Shown in pieces: positions 1-7,785 of a stretch of 17,698 nucleotides of DNA. Location of the stretch: the NCBI GenBank assembly GCA_965214525.1, contig CBDCCB010000005.1:1-17698 (forward strand). The letters run 5' to 3'. Each line of letters starts with the position of its first letter. Position 1 is the first letter of the stretch. A model generated the notes under the pieces. It worked only from the letters and a program-made list of their open reading frames with translations. It was not told where the DNA came from and did not search any database. Both the position numbers and the translations under genes were made by a program. This stretch comes from Qipengyuania_B sp965214525 (lineage in GTDB: Bacteria; Pseudomonadota; Alphaproteobacteria; Sphingomonadales; Sphingomonadaceae).

Positions 1-1
1 C

Positions 2-469
2 CTCTTCGGATGGGAGGAGGGGAACCAGATCAACAATGCCGTGATGCTGGCACCGGCGGGTTCGCAATTGGTCTTCGATCTACAGGACATTCCGACGCCA
101 AATCGCCGGCCGCCCTGGTTCGGACCGCGCAAGAGCCTGGAATTCTATTGGATGCGATGGCGTCTTGGCCGAATGGAACTGGAAGATTACCCGTGGGGCA
201 CGTTCAGCGCGGGATTGCTGACGCATGCCGTTAAATCCAACGGGTTGGAGCAATACGCGCAGCCAATCGATGTATTTCACCCGGTGTCCTGGGCCGATGC
301 GCGTTCGCTGTACGAACCCGCCGAGATTGTCGAAGACAAGGTGACTGCGCGAACATGCGGCGTGCATATGTGGCATTCGCGCCTTCATGGTCTGCGTGAC
401 GAACCACCGCCCGCAGGCAGCTATATCGCCAAGATGTGCGAGCAGTTCGCGATCGATCCAAGCGTTTAG
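2..469 (+). CDS. Glycosyltransferase-like protein, C-terminal part (5' end outside window)
   Basis: The frame is open from base 2, so the gene begins upstream and only about 155 C-terminal residues are visible, starting LFGWEEGNQINNAV. The pattern resembles bacterial glycosyltransferases of the DXD sugar-binding/capsular-synthesis type (Gly_transf_sug and alpha-1,4-glycosyltransferase-like). These carry a W-E/N-x-N-x-A stretch where the acceptor pocket closes, a 'PWGT' turn (here near base 190), an 'F-x-P-V-x-W' segment (FHPVSW) and a late 'V-H-x-W' motif (VHMWHSRL). The DXD motif itself would lie upstream and cannot be checked. Such enzymes transfer sugars to surface polysaccharide or lipid acceptors in the cytoplasm. 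The stop is TAG at 467-469. The family is a resemblance judged by eye, and the substrate is unknown. Confidence 0.6.
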   Translation, partial: LFGWEEGNQINNAVMLAPAGSQLVFDLQDIPTPNRRPPWFGPRKSLEFYWMRWRLGRMELEDYPWGTFSAGLLTHAVKSNGLEQYAQPIDVFHPVSWADARSLYEPAEIVEDKVTARTCGVHMWHSRLHGLRDEPPPAGSYIAKMCEQFAIDPSV

Positions 470-778
470 GGGCACCATCCGCTGCCGTTCTGGCGAGGAG
501 CCGTTCGTCGTCGGCAGTAACCTTGGCCTTGGTTGTAACCGTGACCAGCAACCTTCGGCCGTTCGATACGGATCGGTGCATAACGTTTGCGGTGCAAGAC
601 GCGAAAAAAAAGAACAAGGCATCGAGACCGGCCGGCGGCTTACAGTCTGGTTTGGAATTGCTTTCATGAAGATTGGGATGGGTCTCTTGAACTCACTGGC
701 TCAGGCCCAAGGGTCGACAATACCCAGAAGATGGATCCGGCTGCGGCTCGGTCCGTTGGTCTTTGTAAGGAGAGGCGG
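470..778. other. Non-coding gap between glycosyltransferase and hydrolase
   Basis: This 309-base stretch holds no gene I can support. Open frames exist on both strands but their translations are rich in Arg, Ser and Pro, have no recognisable motif, and run into the neighbouring genes as shadows. It includes an eight-base A run near 604-611 and ends with a good ribosome binding site (AAGGAGAGG) just before the ATG at 779. I could not identify a convincing promoter or terminator. Confidence 0.5.
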
Positions 779-1540
779 ATGAATTCATCGATTGAGGCAC
801 GCACACAAGGTCATGGGCAAAAATTGCTGCTCGTCCATGGACTTGGAGGAAGCTGGAGATCCTGGTCACCGATCCTGCCTGCCATATCCGACCGGCGGCA
901 GGTGATCTTGATTGATCTGCCGGCGCATGGCGCCTCGCCCGCCCGCCCCGATAGTGGAACCTTTCGCGGGCTTGCCGACAGCCTGGAGAGCTACATCGTC
1001 CAAAACCAACTCCAACGCGTCGACATTGCAGGTGTGTCCCTAGGCGGCCGGCTCGTGCTCGAGATGGCAAGGCGAGGTTGTGTCGGAGATGTCGTGGCGC
1101 TCGATCCCGGGGGTTTCTGGCGCGGGTGGGAGCGAACCTATTTCAAATGGACGCTCGGCTCCTCGCTCAAGCTTCTGCGCTTGTTCGAAGGTCAGCTTGG
1201 CAGGCTGAGTGCATCGCCAGTGACCCGGACCGTCCTGCTCGCTCAACTTTCGGCGCGACCCTGGGCGTTGTCCAGACAGCTGGTCGAAAGGGAACTTGCG
1301 TCTTTCGCCAGCACGCCCACTGTGGCTGCCTTGATCAAGGATCTGGCCAGCGGACCCGCGCAACATGGCCCCTCGTCCTCGACCGTTGGTCGGATCACTA
1401 TTGGCTGGGGCAGAAAGGATCGCCTCTGCCCGCCGCGGCAAGCGGCTCGTGCCCAGGCGGCCTTTCCACAGGCCGCATTTCACTGGTTCGAAGAGAGTGG
1501 CCACTATTCCATCTGGGACTGCCCCGCAGCAAGTTGTTGA
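779..1540 (+). CDS. Alpha/beta-fold hydrolase, C-terminus frameshifted
   Basis: A 253-residue alpha/beta hydrolase. Visible motifs are the oxyanion-hole segment HGLGGSW (residues 20-26), the nucleophile elbow GVSLGG with Ser87, a probable acid Asp214 in GRKDRL, and a catalytic His242 in ESGHYSIWDCP. The fold and triad fit a small esterase or hydrolase of the MhpC/epoxide-hydrolase-like group; the substrate cannot be told. ATG 779 is chosen because AAGGAGAGG lies just upstream and the fold begins about 15 residues later; the frame is open further upstream but that part is not protein-like. The reading frame ends early. After WDCP the family normally continues with a last helix, and that helix (PQQVVELILRSTG) is present in the +1 frame up to a stop at 1599-1601. 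An extra base in the C run at 1522-1525 would explain this. Confidence 0.85.
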   Translation: MNSSIEARTQGHGQKLLLVHGLGGSWRSWSPILPAISDRRQVILIDLPAHGASPARPDSGTFRGLADSLESYIVQNQLQRVDIAGVSLGGRLVLEMARRGCVGDVVALDPGGFWRGWERTYFKWTLGSSLKLLRLFEGQLGRLSASPVTRTVLLAQLSARPWALSRQLVERELASFASTPTVAALIKDLASGPAQHGPSSSTVGRITIGWGRKDRLCPPRQAARAQAAFPQAAFHWFEESGHYSIWDCPAASC

Positions 1541-1601
1541 GCTGATACTTAGATCAACAGGGGCCGATCAGCCGGAGCTACTTTCGGGAAACGGAGCCTG
1601 A
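1541..1601 (+). pseudogene. Out-of-frame tail of the alpha/beta hydrolase
   Basis: Read one frame over from the preceding gene, bases 1524-1601 encode PQQVVELILRSTGA and about ten further residues before TGA. This matches the expected C-terminal helix after the WDCP motif of alpha/beta hydrolases. Either the gene truly lost its last 20 or so residues by a one-base insertion, or the sequence has an error in the four-C run at 1522-1525. The catalytic triad lies upstream, so the shortened protein might keep some activity. Confidence 0.6.
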
Positions 1602-1782
1602 CCACCTCCTTTCCCGGATCGCGGCGATCCAGAAACTGGTGTCTATAGCCGTCACGCGGCAAGGCAGTAGATCGGCATCCGGCGTAATGTTACATTTACG
1701 AAGGCGCGCGGTTCAGCCAAATTTGCCGCCAGCCCGATGCGAGGGAGCGAAAGCGGAGGTGACTATCCCTCGTGCGCCACCT

Positions 1783-3018
1783 ATGGAACCCGGCATGGAA
1801 GCCGATTTTGCAAAAGACATCAGCGCTGTCGGCGCAATCAGAGCGGTTCCTTCAATCCTGGAAGTTGTCTGCCAATCGACGGGTATGGGATTTGCGGCAG
1901 TAGCGCGAGTAACCAAGGACCGCTGGATTGCTTGCGGCGTGCGCGACGAGATCGATTTTGGTCTGGAACCGGGCGGGGAACTCGAAATCGGGACCACCAT
2001 CTGCAACGAGGTCCGCGACCATCGCGCGCCGGTGGTCATCGACGATGTGGATGGCGATCCGACGTATTGCAACCATCACACTCCGCGAACCTATGGACTG
2101 AAAAGCTATATCTCGGTACCCATTATCTTGTCGGATGGAACCTTCTTTGGCACGCTGTGCGCGATTTCGCCCAGGCCGGCGCAGGTCAGCCAACCCAAGA
2201 TCGTCGGCATGTTCAAGCTGTTCGCCGAGATGATCGGTTATCAAATCGACGCTGGTCGATCGGTCGAGAAGAGCGAGACGGCTCTGCTCGACGAACAGGA
2301 GACGTCCGCATTGCGGGAGCAGTTCATCGCCGTTTTGGGGCACGATCTACGCAATCCTTTGGCAGGGATCGAGGCGGGCATCGGGATGCTCAAGAAGGAG
2401 AGGCTGAGCGAGCGAGGGTCGTCGATCATTCCCTTGATCGAAGGCAGTCTTGCGCGAATGGCGGGATTGATCGACAACGTGATGGATTTTGCGCGTGGCC
2501 GGCTTGGCGGCGGGATCGCTCTCGATCGCTCCTGTAACGACGTCGCGCAAACCCTTCGGCAGGTTGTCTCGGAACTGCAGACGAGTCACCCCGAAAGCGT
2601 CCTAAGCGTTGATATCCAAGCCGAGGCGGCGGTGAACGCCGACCACGGACGTCTCGCGCAAATGTTCTCGAACCTGATCGGCAATGCCATCATGCATGGC
2701 GACCCCGGCAAGCCGATCCGGCTGACATTGCTCATAGAGGGCGACACCCTGATCTTCCAGTCGGCAAATCTCGGCGATCCAATCCCGTCGGACACGATGA
2801 AAAGATTGTTTCATCCGTTCTCACGAGGTGACCCCCGATCCAGCCTTCAGGGTCTGGGCCTTGGCCTGTATATTTCCTCCCAAATCGCTACGGCGCATGA
2901 CGGCAGCCTTGCCGCGACATCGGTCGATCGGGAAACCGTTTTCACCTTCCGGATGCCAATCCACACGAACCTGGAAAGCTCGTCATCGGAACTGGTCCAG
3001 GCGTCGGAAGCGCTGTGA
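1783..3018 (+). CDS. GAF-domain sensor histidine kinase
   Basis: About 411 residues. An N-terminal GAF domain (roughly 10-150, with ICNEVRDHRAPVVIDDV and the SYISVPI strand) is followed by a dimerisation/phosphoacceptor helix with the H-box VLGHDLRNPL (His187) and a C-terminal HATPase. The HATPase has an N-box at NLIGNAIMHG (Asn301), an F-box (RLFHPFSRGD) and the G2 loop GLGLGLY (357-363). It has no membrane segment and no receiver domain, so it is a cytoplasmic sensor that should phosphorylate a separate regulator; none is visible nearby except the receiver of the next kinase. The G1 box reads NLGDPIP, with Asn329 where Asp is usual; this variant occurs in some bacteriophytochrome-like kinases. 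The frame is open from a GTG at 1639, but residues before 1783 look non-conserved. Possible starts are GTG 1639, ATG 1687, GTG 1759, ATG 1783 and ATG 1795, none with a convincing ribosome site. Confidence 0.85.
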   Translation: MEPGMEADFAKDISAVGAIRAVPSILEVVCQSTGMGFAAVARVTKDRWIACGVRDEIDFGLEPGGELEIGTTICNEVRDHRAPVVIDDVDGDPTYCNHHTPRTYGLKSYISVPIILSDGTFFGTLCAISPRPAQVSQPKIVGMFKLFAEMIGYQIDAGRSVEKSETALLDEQETSALREQFIAVLGHDLRNPLAGIEAGIGMLKKERLSERGSSIIPLIEGSLARMAGLIDNVMDFARGRLGGGIALDRSCNDVAQTLRQVVSELQTSHPESVLSVDIQAEAAVNADHGRLAQMFSNLIGNAIMHGDPGKPIRLTLLIEGDTLIFQSANLGDPIPSDTMKRLFHPFSRGDPRSSLQGLGLGLYISSQIATAHDGSLAATSVDRETVFTFRMPIHTNLESSSSELVQASEAL

Positions 3019-3050
3019 ACGCCCAACAGGAAAAAGGATGATTTGCTCGG

Positions 3051-4808
3051 ATGTCGCCGTCTGATTCTCATCGCCACCGGATGGAAACGGGGGAAGCTGA
3101 CAGTCTCTCCCCTGATTTCCAGGCGCTGTTCGAGGCCTCGCCCACACCTCTTTTGGTCGTAGTTCCGCCCGACTGGACCATCGTGGCGGCAAATGCTGCC
3201 CGCCTCCAGATAACGGGCACGACACGCGAAGAACAGATCGGGCGTCGCCTGTTCGATGTGTTTCCCGACGATCCCAACGACCCTGATGCGGATGGTGTGC
3301 GCAACCTCTCCGCTTCCTTGGAGCGGGTAGTTGCCACGAGGGCGGCCGACACGATGGCAGTCCAGCGCTACGCATTGCAGGGGCCGGACGGCACCTATGT
3401 CGAACGATGGTGGGCACCGGTGAACACGCCCGTTCTCGATGAAAACGGCGAGGTGGCCTCGATCATTCATCATGTCGAAGATGTTACCGAAGTCGTCCGG
3501 CTGCGCGGCGACGCAGAAGCGCGGAACCAATTCGCCCGTAGCCAGCAAGTGGTGATCGACCGCCTGCGCACATCCGAAGCCGCGCTGCGCGATAGCGAGA
3601 CCCGGCGCAACGCGGCGCTGAATATTTCGCGGCTCGGCACATTCGAATGGGAACCGGCATCGGGGGCGATCGTGTTCGATGCCCGTTCGCGCGAGATTTG
3701 GGGCATCGAGGCGGACGAGCACCTGACTGCCGAGAAGGTCTTCCGCGGTACGCACCCGGAGGACTTGCCTCGGGTTATGGCCGCCTCCAAAGCCGCGCTT
3801 GCCTCCGGCGCCGATCTTGCCATCGATTACCGCATCGTTCTGCCGGATGGTAGGCGGCGCACCATATCGTGCCTGGCCGGCCCCGTTTTAAGAGCGGATG
3901 GCGACACCGACCGCATGGTCGGGGTTTTCGCCGATGTCAATGAACGCGACTGGGCCGACAATGCCCTGCGCGAAAGCGAAGAACGCTTCCGCAACATCGC
4001 CGACAACGCGCCGGTGATAATGTGGGTGACCGACCCGACCGGCTATTGCACCTATCTTAACCGTCGCTGGTATGAATCGACCGGGCAGACGCCTGAGGCG
4101 GCTGAGGGAATGGGCTGGCTGGACGCAACGCATCCCGATGAAAAGGCGCATGCCGAACGGGTTTTCCTCGAGTCGAACGCCGCGCGAAGACCGTTTCGCG
4201 TCGAATACCGGTTGCGCCGCGCCGACGGCACCTATCGCTGGGCCATCGATGCGGCGTCTCCGCGCTTTGCCGATGACGGCACGTATATGGGTTACGTCGG
4301 CTCGGTCATCGATATTGACGAACGCCGCGAGGCCGAAGAAGCGTTGCGCGAAAGCGAGGCGCGGCTGCTGGCCCTCGCACACGCCTCGTCGGAGGTTCTC
4401 TACCGAATGTCGCCGGACTGGGGCGAGATGCGCAACCTTGAGGGGGGCGGCTTCCTTTCCGACACCAACGACCCGACGCGGGCATGGCTGATGGACTACA
4501 TACCAGACGCTGATCAGTCGATGGTGCTGACAGCGATTGAGCGGGCGATCGCGGAGAAGTCACCGTTCGAGCTGGAGCATCGGGTGCGGCGTGCCGACGG
4601 CACGGTCGGTTGGACGCTGTCGCGTGCGGTGCCGGTACTGGACGACGCGGGCGAGATCGTCGAATGGTTCGGCGCGGCCGCCGATGTCACCGCGCGCCGA
4701 GAGGCGGAGGATCGCTCAACGCTGCGCGACGCTGAACAGAAACGCTCGAGCCTCAGCGCAGGTCGCCCAGCGCACCGCCGAGCGCAACATGCTCGCGACG
4801 CTGGTTGA
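3051..4808 (+). CDS. Multi-PAS sensor region of hybrid histidine kinase (5' fragment)
   Basis: 585 residues, of which about 560 are real. Four PAS domains follow one another: about 22-140 (FEASPTPLLVVV), 185-300 (LGTFEWEPASG, a PAS_3-type fold), 305-430 (DNAPVIMWVTDPTGYCTYLN) and 435-555 (HASSEVLYRMSPDWGEMRN). They are separated by short linking helices with the repeated ALRESE pattern. There are no membrane segments, so sensing is cytoplasmic. PAS domains bind ligands, haem, flavin or protein partners; the ligand is not evident here. After residue about 563 (LRDAEQ) the translation becomes low-complexity and ends at 4808, while the expected continuation appears in another frame. This is best read as the front half of one gene ending at 6306. 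It starts 32 bases after the GAF kinase, so the two are probably co-transcribed. Confidence 0.8.
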   Translation: MSPSDSHRHRMETGEADSLSPDFQALFEASPTPLLVVVPPDWTIVAANAARLQITGTTREEQIGRRLFDVFPDDPNDPDADGVRNLSASLERVVATRAADTMAVQRYALQGPDGTYVERWWAPVNTPVLDENGEVASIIHHVEDVTEVVRLRGDAEARNQFARSQQVVIDRLRTSEAALRDSETRRNAALNISRLGTFEWEPASGAIVFDARSREIWGIEADEHLTAEKVFRGTHPEDLPRVMAASKAALASGADLAIDYRIVLPDGRRRTISCLAGPVLRADGDTDRMVGVFADVNERDWADNALRESEERFRNIADNAPVIMWVTDPTGYCTYLNRRWYESTGQTPEAAEGMGWLDATHPDEKAHAERVFLESNAARRPFRVEYRLRRADGTYRWAIDAASPRFADDGTYMGYVGSVIDIDERREAEEALRESEARLLALAHASSEVLYRMSPDWGEMRNLEGGGFLSDTNDPTRAWLMDYIPDADQSMVLTAIERAIAEKSPFELEHRVRRADGTVGWTLSRAVPVLDDAGEIVEWFGAAADVTARREAEDRSTLRDAEQKRSSLSAGRPAHRRAQHARDAG

Positions 4809-5000
4809 GACGACCGACGTCCTGATCATGGCAATTGACTTCGGCTACAATATTTTGGCGACCAATGCCGCCAATGCCGCTATGAGTTCGAGCGCGCTCT
4901 ACGGGGTGCGACGACGGCAAAGACGGGCGACAATATGCTGGAACTGCTCGCCGACCAGCCGGAGCATCAGGATCAGGTACGGGTCAGCTGGGCCCGCGGT
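4735..5000 (+). other. Frame-disrupted linker/PAS segment of the hybrid kinase
   Basis: Recognisable family sequence is scattered across two frames. ASAQVAQRTAERNMLATLVE continues the protein in the frame of 4789. RYEFERA (4878-4898) is back in the frame of 3051. LYGVR (4897-4911) is in the 4789 frame. KTGDNMLELLADQPEHQ (from 4920) is in the 3051 frame, and VLEGEHVTFVEAFGDPDR (from about 4999) is in the 4789 frame. Together they rebuild the PAS domain that normally precedes the kinase core in this family. This implies about five small insertions or deletions within some 260 bases. Confidence 0.7.
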
Positions 5001-6306
5001 GCTCGAGGGCGAGCACGTCACTTTCGTCGAAGCTTTCGGCGATCCTGATCGGGTCCGGCCCTATTACGAGGTCAAGTTTCGGCCCTTGAGCAACGAAGCC
5101 GGAGAGCGGATCGGTGCTTATCAGTTCGTGACCGATGTCACGGACAGGCTCCGTCGCGAAGCACAGCTCGCCGAAGCGCAGGAGGCCTTGCGCCAAAGCC
5201 AGAAATTGGAAACGATGGGTCAGCTGACCGGCGGTGTCGCCCACGACTTCAACAATCTGCTCACCCCCATCATCGGCTCGCTCGACATGCTATTGCGCAA
5301 GGGCTTTGGCAGCGAGCGCGAACGGCGGCTGATGGATGCCGCGATGCAATCGGCCGAGCGGGCCAAGGTGCTTGTCCAACGGCTGCTCGCCTTCGCGCGT
5401 CGCCAGCCGCTGCAGCCGGTCGCTGTGAACCTCTCGCAGCTGGTTCCCGGCATGGCCGAGCTGTTCGGTTCGACACTTGGCCCCGCCATCGACCTGCGCG
5501 TGAACCTGCCGCACGGCCTGCCGCCGGCCAAGGCCGACCCGAACCAGTTGGAGATGGCCCTGCTCAATCTCGCGGTGAATGCCCGCGATGCAATGCCAAA
5601 TGGCGGCGAATTGACCATCGAGGCGGTGCGGGAGAGCGTGCTTGGTGTGCATCCGTCCGGCGTCCAACCCGGGCATTATGTCCGCCTGGCGGTTCGGGAC
5701 ACCGGCGCGGGAATGAGCGAGGGCACGTTGAAGCGCGCGGTAGAGCCGTTCTTCTCGACCAAGGGTGTCGGCAAGGGAACAGGGCTTGGCCTGTCGATGG
5801 TGCATGGTCTTGCCGCGCAGTTGGGCGGCGGCCTGACGATCGACAGCGAGCCGGGCCGGGGCACCAAGGTCGAACTCTGGCTGCCGGTCAGCGGCGAAGC
5901 CATTGGCGGCGAAAGCTCGGACATCGCGGTTGCGAACAGATACTTAGGGAAAGGTACCGCTTTGCTGGTCGACGACGAGGTGTTGGTGAGGATGGGCACC
6001 GCCGACATGCTGGAGGAACTCGGCTACGATGTTGTCGAAGCCAACTCGGCGGAAGAGGCCCTCCGCCTGCTGGAGGAGGGTCTGGAGCCGGACCTGCTGC
6101 TGACCGACCACCTGATGCCCGGGATGAGCGGAGCCGAGCTTATCAAAACCGTGCGTGCCAGTCGCCCCGGGCTGCCGGTGGCGATCGTTTCCGGCTACAG
6201 CGAAGTCGATGGGGTTCCCGCCGACATCCCCCGCCTGTGCAAGCCCTTCCGTAATGCCGAACTGGCGGAATGTCTGGCGGCGATGACACCGTCGGCATCG
6301 GCGTAA
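4789..6306 (+). CDS. Histidine kinase core plus receiver of hybrid kinase (3' fragment)
   Basis: 505 residues if started at ATG 4789. After a scrambled PAS segment (about 1-70) the protein is clean. It has a PAS C-terminal strand (YYEVKFRPL...GAYQFVTDVTDR), a coiled linker, the phosphoacceptor motif QLTGGVAHDFNNLL (His152), and a HATPase with N-box NLAVNARDAMPNGG, G1 box RDTGAGM, F-box EPFFSTK and G2 box GTGLGLSM. A C-terminal receiver follows, with the acidic pair in LLVDDE, phosphoacceptor Asp440 in LLLTDHLMPGMSG, Ser in IVSGY and Lys in LCKPF. All catalytic residues are intact. This core type (GGVAHDFNNLL with attached receiver) is common in sphingomonad hybrid kinases. The frame is also open back to 4537, but that part is a shadow of the preceding fragment. 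Whether this piece is translated alone or only as part of the 3051-6306 gene cannot be decided from sequence. Confidence 0.8.
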   Translation: MLATLVETTDVLIMAIDFGYNILATNAANAAMSSSALYGVRRRQRRATICWNCSPTSRSIRIRYGSAGPAVLEGEHVTFVEAFGDPDRVRPYYEVKFRPLSNEAGERIGAYQFVTDVTDRLRREAQLAEAQEALRQSQKLETMGQLTGGVAHDFNNLLTPIIGSLDMLLRKGFGSERERRLMDAAMQSAERAKVLVQRLLAFARRQPLQPVAVNLSQLVPGMAELFGSTLGPAIDLRVNLPHGLPPAKADPNQLEMALLNLAVNARDAMPNGGELTIEAVRESVLGVHPSGVQPGHYVRLAVRDTGAGMSEGTLKRAVEPFFSTKGVGKGTGLGLSMVHGLAAQLGGGLTIDSEPGRGTKVELWLPVSGEAIGGESSDIAVANRYLGKGTALLVDDEVLVRMGTADMLEELGYDVVEANSAEEALRLLEEGLEPDLLLTDHLMPGMSGAELIKTVRASRPGLPVAIVSGYSEVDGVPADIPRLCKPFRNAELAECLAAMTPSASA

Positions 6307-6581
6307 GGGGATGGCTTTGATCGGTCCGTCGGGCATGCCTACATCCGCGACCGGCCCAAGGCCTTCACGGCACGAGAGGGCGCCGGACAATCAGCATAGG
6401 CGCAATCATTACAAACCGCTTGCGCATCGAGCGCAAGGCCACTCTTCGCGCACCCAAAAACGTGCGCGACTTTCGCCTACCGTTATGGGATTGAAGACTG
6501 CCGTACGCCTGCCGGGGCCTTCCGACGCACTGTAAGAAGGCCAAAAAGAGCTCAACGGTATGCTTCTTTTGGCTGGATGTC

Positions 6582-6668
6582 TGGTGCGGTCGAGAAGACT
6601 CGAACTTCCACGGCCTTTCGGCCACAACGACCTCAACGTTGCGCGTCTACCAGTTCCGCCACGACCGC
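6582..6668 (-). tRNA. tRNA-Leu (anticodon GAG)
   Basis: On the minus strand an 87-base type II tRNA folds fully. The 7-bp acceptor stem is GCGGTCG with CGACCGC, followed by discriminator A and an encoded CCA (6582-6584). The D arm contains GGTAGAC. The anticodon stem CAACG/CGTTG carries loop TTGAGGT with anticodon GAG (plus-strand 6632-6634). A long variable arm GGCC-GAAA-GGCC, typical of Leu/Ser tRNAs, precedes the T arm with TTCGAGT. It reads leucine codons CUC and CUU. It lies 130 bases after the stop of the minus-strand zinc-ribbon gene, on the same strand. Confidence 0.95.
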
Positions 6669-6686
6669 ACACCAGAAAACAGGAGC

Positions 6687-6724
6687 GCGCGGCCGGTTGT
6701 CGCCATACGCTCGGTAGGCCGCGC
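6687..6724 (-). terminator. Stem-loop between zinc-ribbon gene and tRNA-Leu
   Basis: A perfect 8-bp inverted repeat, GCGCGGCC (6687-6694) and GGCCGCGC (6717-6724), encloses a 22-base loop. Read on the minus strand it lies 75 bases after the zinc-ribbon stop and is followed by GCTCCTGTTTTC, an interrupted T tract, ending 18 bases before the tRNA. It could stop transcription of the zinc-ribbon gene or act as a processing structure ahead of the tRNA. The large loop and weak T tract make the terminator call uncertain. Confidence 0.35.
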
Positions 6725-6798
6725 CCGTAGCAACGTGCCCGTTCGCGCGCAAGGAGTTTTGGACCTGCAGTGCAGTCCATTGGGCAAGGGCAACACCC

Positions 6799-7749
6799 CT
6801 AGCGCATCGCCCACCCGAATTCAGCAAAGCGGGCCGATTGCGGAATGTCCGTGATCGCTTCGGTAATCTCGATGCGTTCGCCCGGACCCAGGCGATCTTG
6901 TGCCGGCATGACCTCGAGATTGTAGACGACCGTATCGCGTTCGTCGCGCAGCAGGATCAGGATGGGCGGCACCTCCAGCGTTTCGCGCGTCGTATTCGTG
7001 ACCGAGCCGCGAACGGCGAAATAGCGCGTGCCGTCAGGCTGTTGCCGGCGTTCCTGCATGTTTTCGGGAAAATCGATCTCCAGGCCGGGCTGTTCAACGG
7101 CGAACATGGCTGGCCCAAACGGCGTCCAGCTGGGTAGCCCCGCCACCTGGATAGCCACGATAGCGCTCACCGCCAGCAAGGCAAACAGCGCCGCGGCCCA
7201 GGTGAACATCCGCAAACGGTTGCGGCGAGGACGCGGGGCTTCGTCTTCGTCATACTCGTAGGCGGGATAATCTGGGATCGCCGCTGCATCGACTTCATGG
7301 ACTGGATCAGGGTCGCGGTGAGGCGATGGCTCAGGAACCGGAATTTCGGTGGCGGAAGCCGCGACGGTATCAGGCGCAGGCACATCCTCTTCCGCGCGCT
7401 CAACATCGTCTTCATATCGCGCGTCGTCCACCCGGGCCGCAACCGGCGGCAAGACATCGCGCTCTTCATTCGTTGCCTCCGATGCGGTCGCTGAGGCGGC
7501 GGACGATTCCGCAGGCTCTTCGACACGCGGCCTGACCCTGATCTCGTTGGGATGCGGTTCGTTGACCGGCTCTGCGGGATCAACGCGGTCCGGTTCAGAG
7601 ACCTCGTCGGGCCGCGCCTCGTCCACGCGCGGTCCTTCCTGGAACCAGCTATGGCGACATTTCGCGCAACGCACGGTCCGGCCATCGATCCCGATGGCGT
7701 TATCGGGCACGACATATCGCGTGGTACATGCGGGGCAGGCGATGATCAT
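6799..7749 (-). CDS. MJ0042-type zinc-ribbon membrane protein (DUF3426-like)
   Basis: 316 residues. The N-terminal zinc ribbon begins MIIACPACTTRY, with metal ligands C5, C8, C28 and C31 (CPAC and CAKC), the MJ0042 type. It is followed by a long, highly charged Pro/Glu/Asp-rich linker (about 40-180, low complexity), one transmembrane segment (about 183-206, FTWAAALFALLAVSAIVAIQ), and a C-terminal domain of about 110 residues with GSVTNTT and a final FAEFGWAMR that looks like DUF3426. This predicts a bitopic inner-membrane protein with the zinc finger in the cytoplasm and the C-terminal domain in the periplasm. The start is set at 7749 rather than 7791 because AAGGA lies 8 bases upstream and the zinc ribbon begins immediately. 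It diverges from ftsE, an arrangement I recognise from other sphingomonads, which hints at an envelope or division role; the function is not established. Confidence 0.85.
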   Translation of the reverse strand: MIIACPACTTRYVVPDNAIGIDGRTVRCAKCRHSWFQEGPRVDEARPDEVSEPDRVDPAEPVNEPHPNEIRVRPRVEEPAESSAASATASEATNEERDVLPPVAARVDDARYEDDVERAEEDVPAPDTVAASATEIPVPEPSPHRDPDPVHEVDAAAIPDYPAYEYDEDEAPRPRRNRLRMFTWAAALFALLAVSAIVAIQVAGLPSWTPFGPAMFAVEQPGLEIDFPENMQERRQQPDGTRYFAVRGSVTNTTRETLEVPPILILLRDERDTVVYNLEVMPAQDRLGPGERIEITEAITDIPQSARFAEFGWAMR

Positions 7750-7785
7750 GTGCGCTATCCTTAGAAGCGTGCGGCCCCGGCAACA

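Noticed and set aside
80..667. Long minus-strand open frame over the glycosyltransferase end and the gap
   Set aside because: It is antisense to a recognisable coding frame, its translation is Arg/Pro-rich without motifs, and it fits a GC-rich shadow.
1639..1782. N-terminal extension of the GAF kinase from GTG 1639
   Set aside because: The extra 48 residues look non-conserved and precede the GAF domain; the frame is open but protein-like sequence starts at about 1783.
4735..4808. Programmed ribosomal frameshift joining the two kinase halves
   Set aside because: A single programmed event cannot explain the further frame alternations at 4877-4996, and no clear slippery heptamer with a downstream structure is seen.
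6540..6581. Terminator after tRNA-Leu on the minus strand (CCAAAAGA pairing with TCTTTTTGG)
   Set aside because: The stem is A/T-rich with a bulge and a 15-base loop, and no GC-rich hairpin precedes the T run.
6365..6827. Minus-strand open frames around the tRNA
   Set aside because: They run through the complete tRNA-Leu gene and have no recognisable protein motif.
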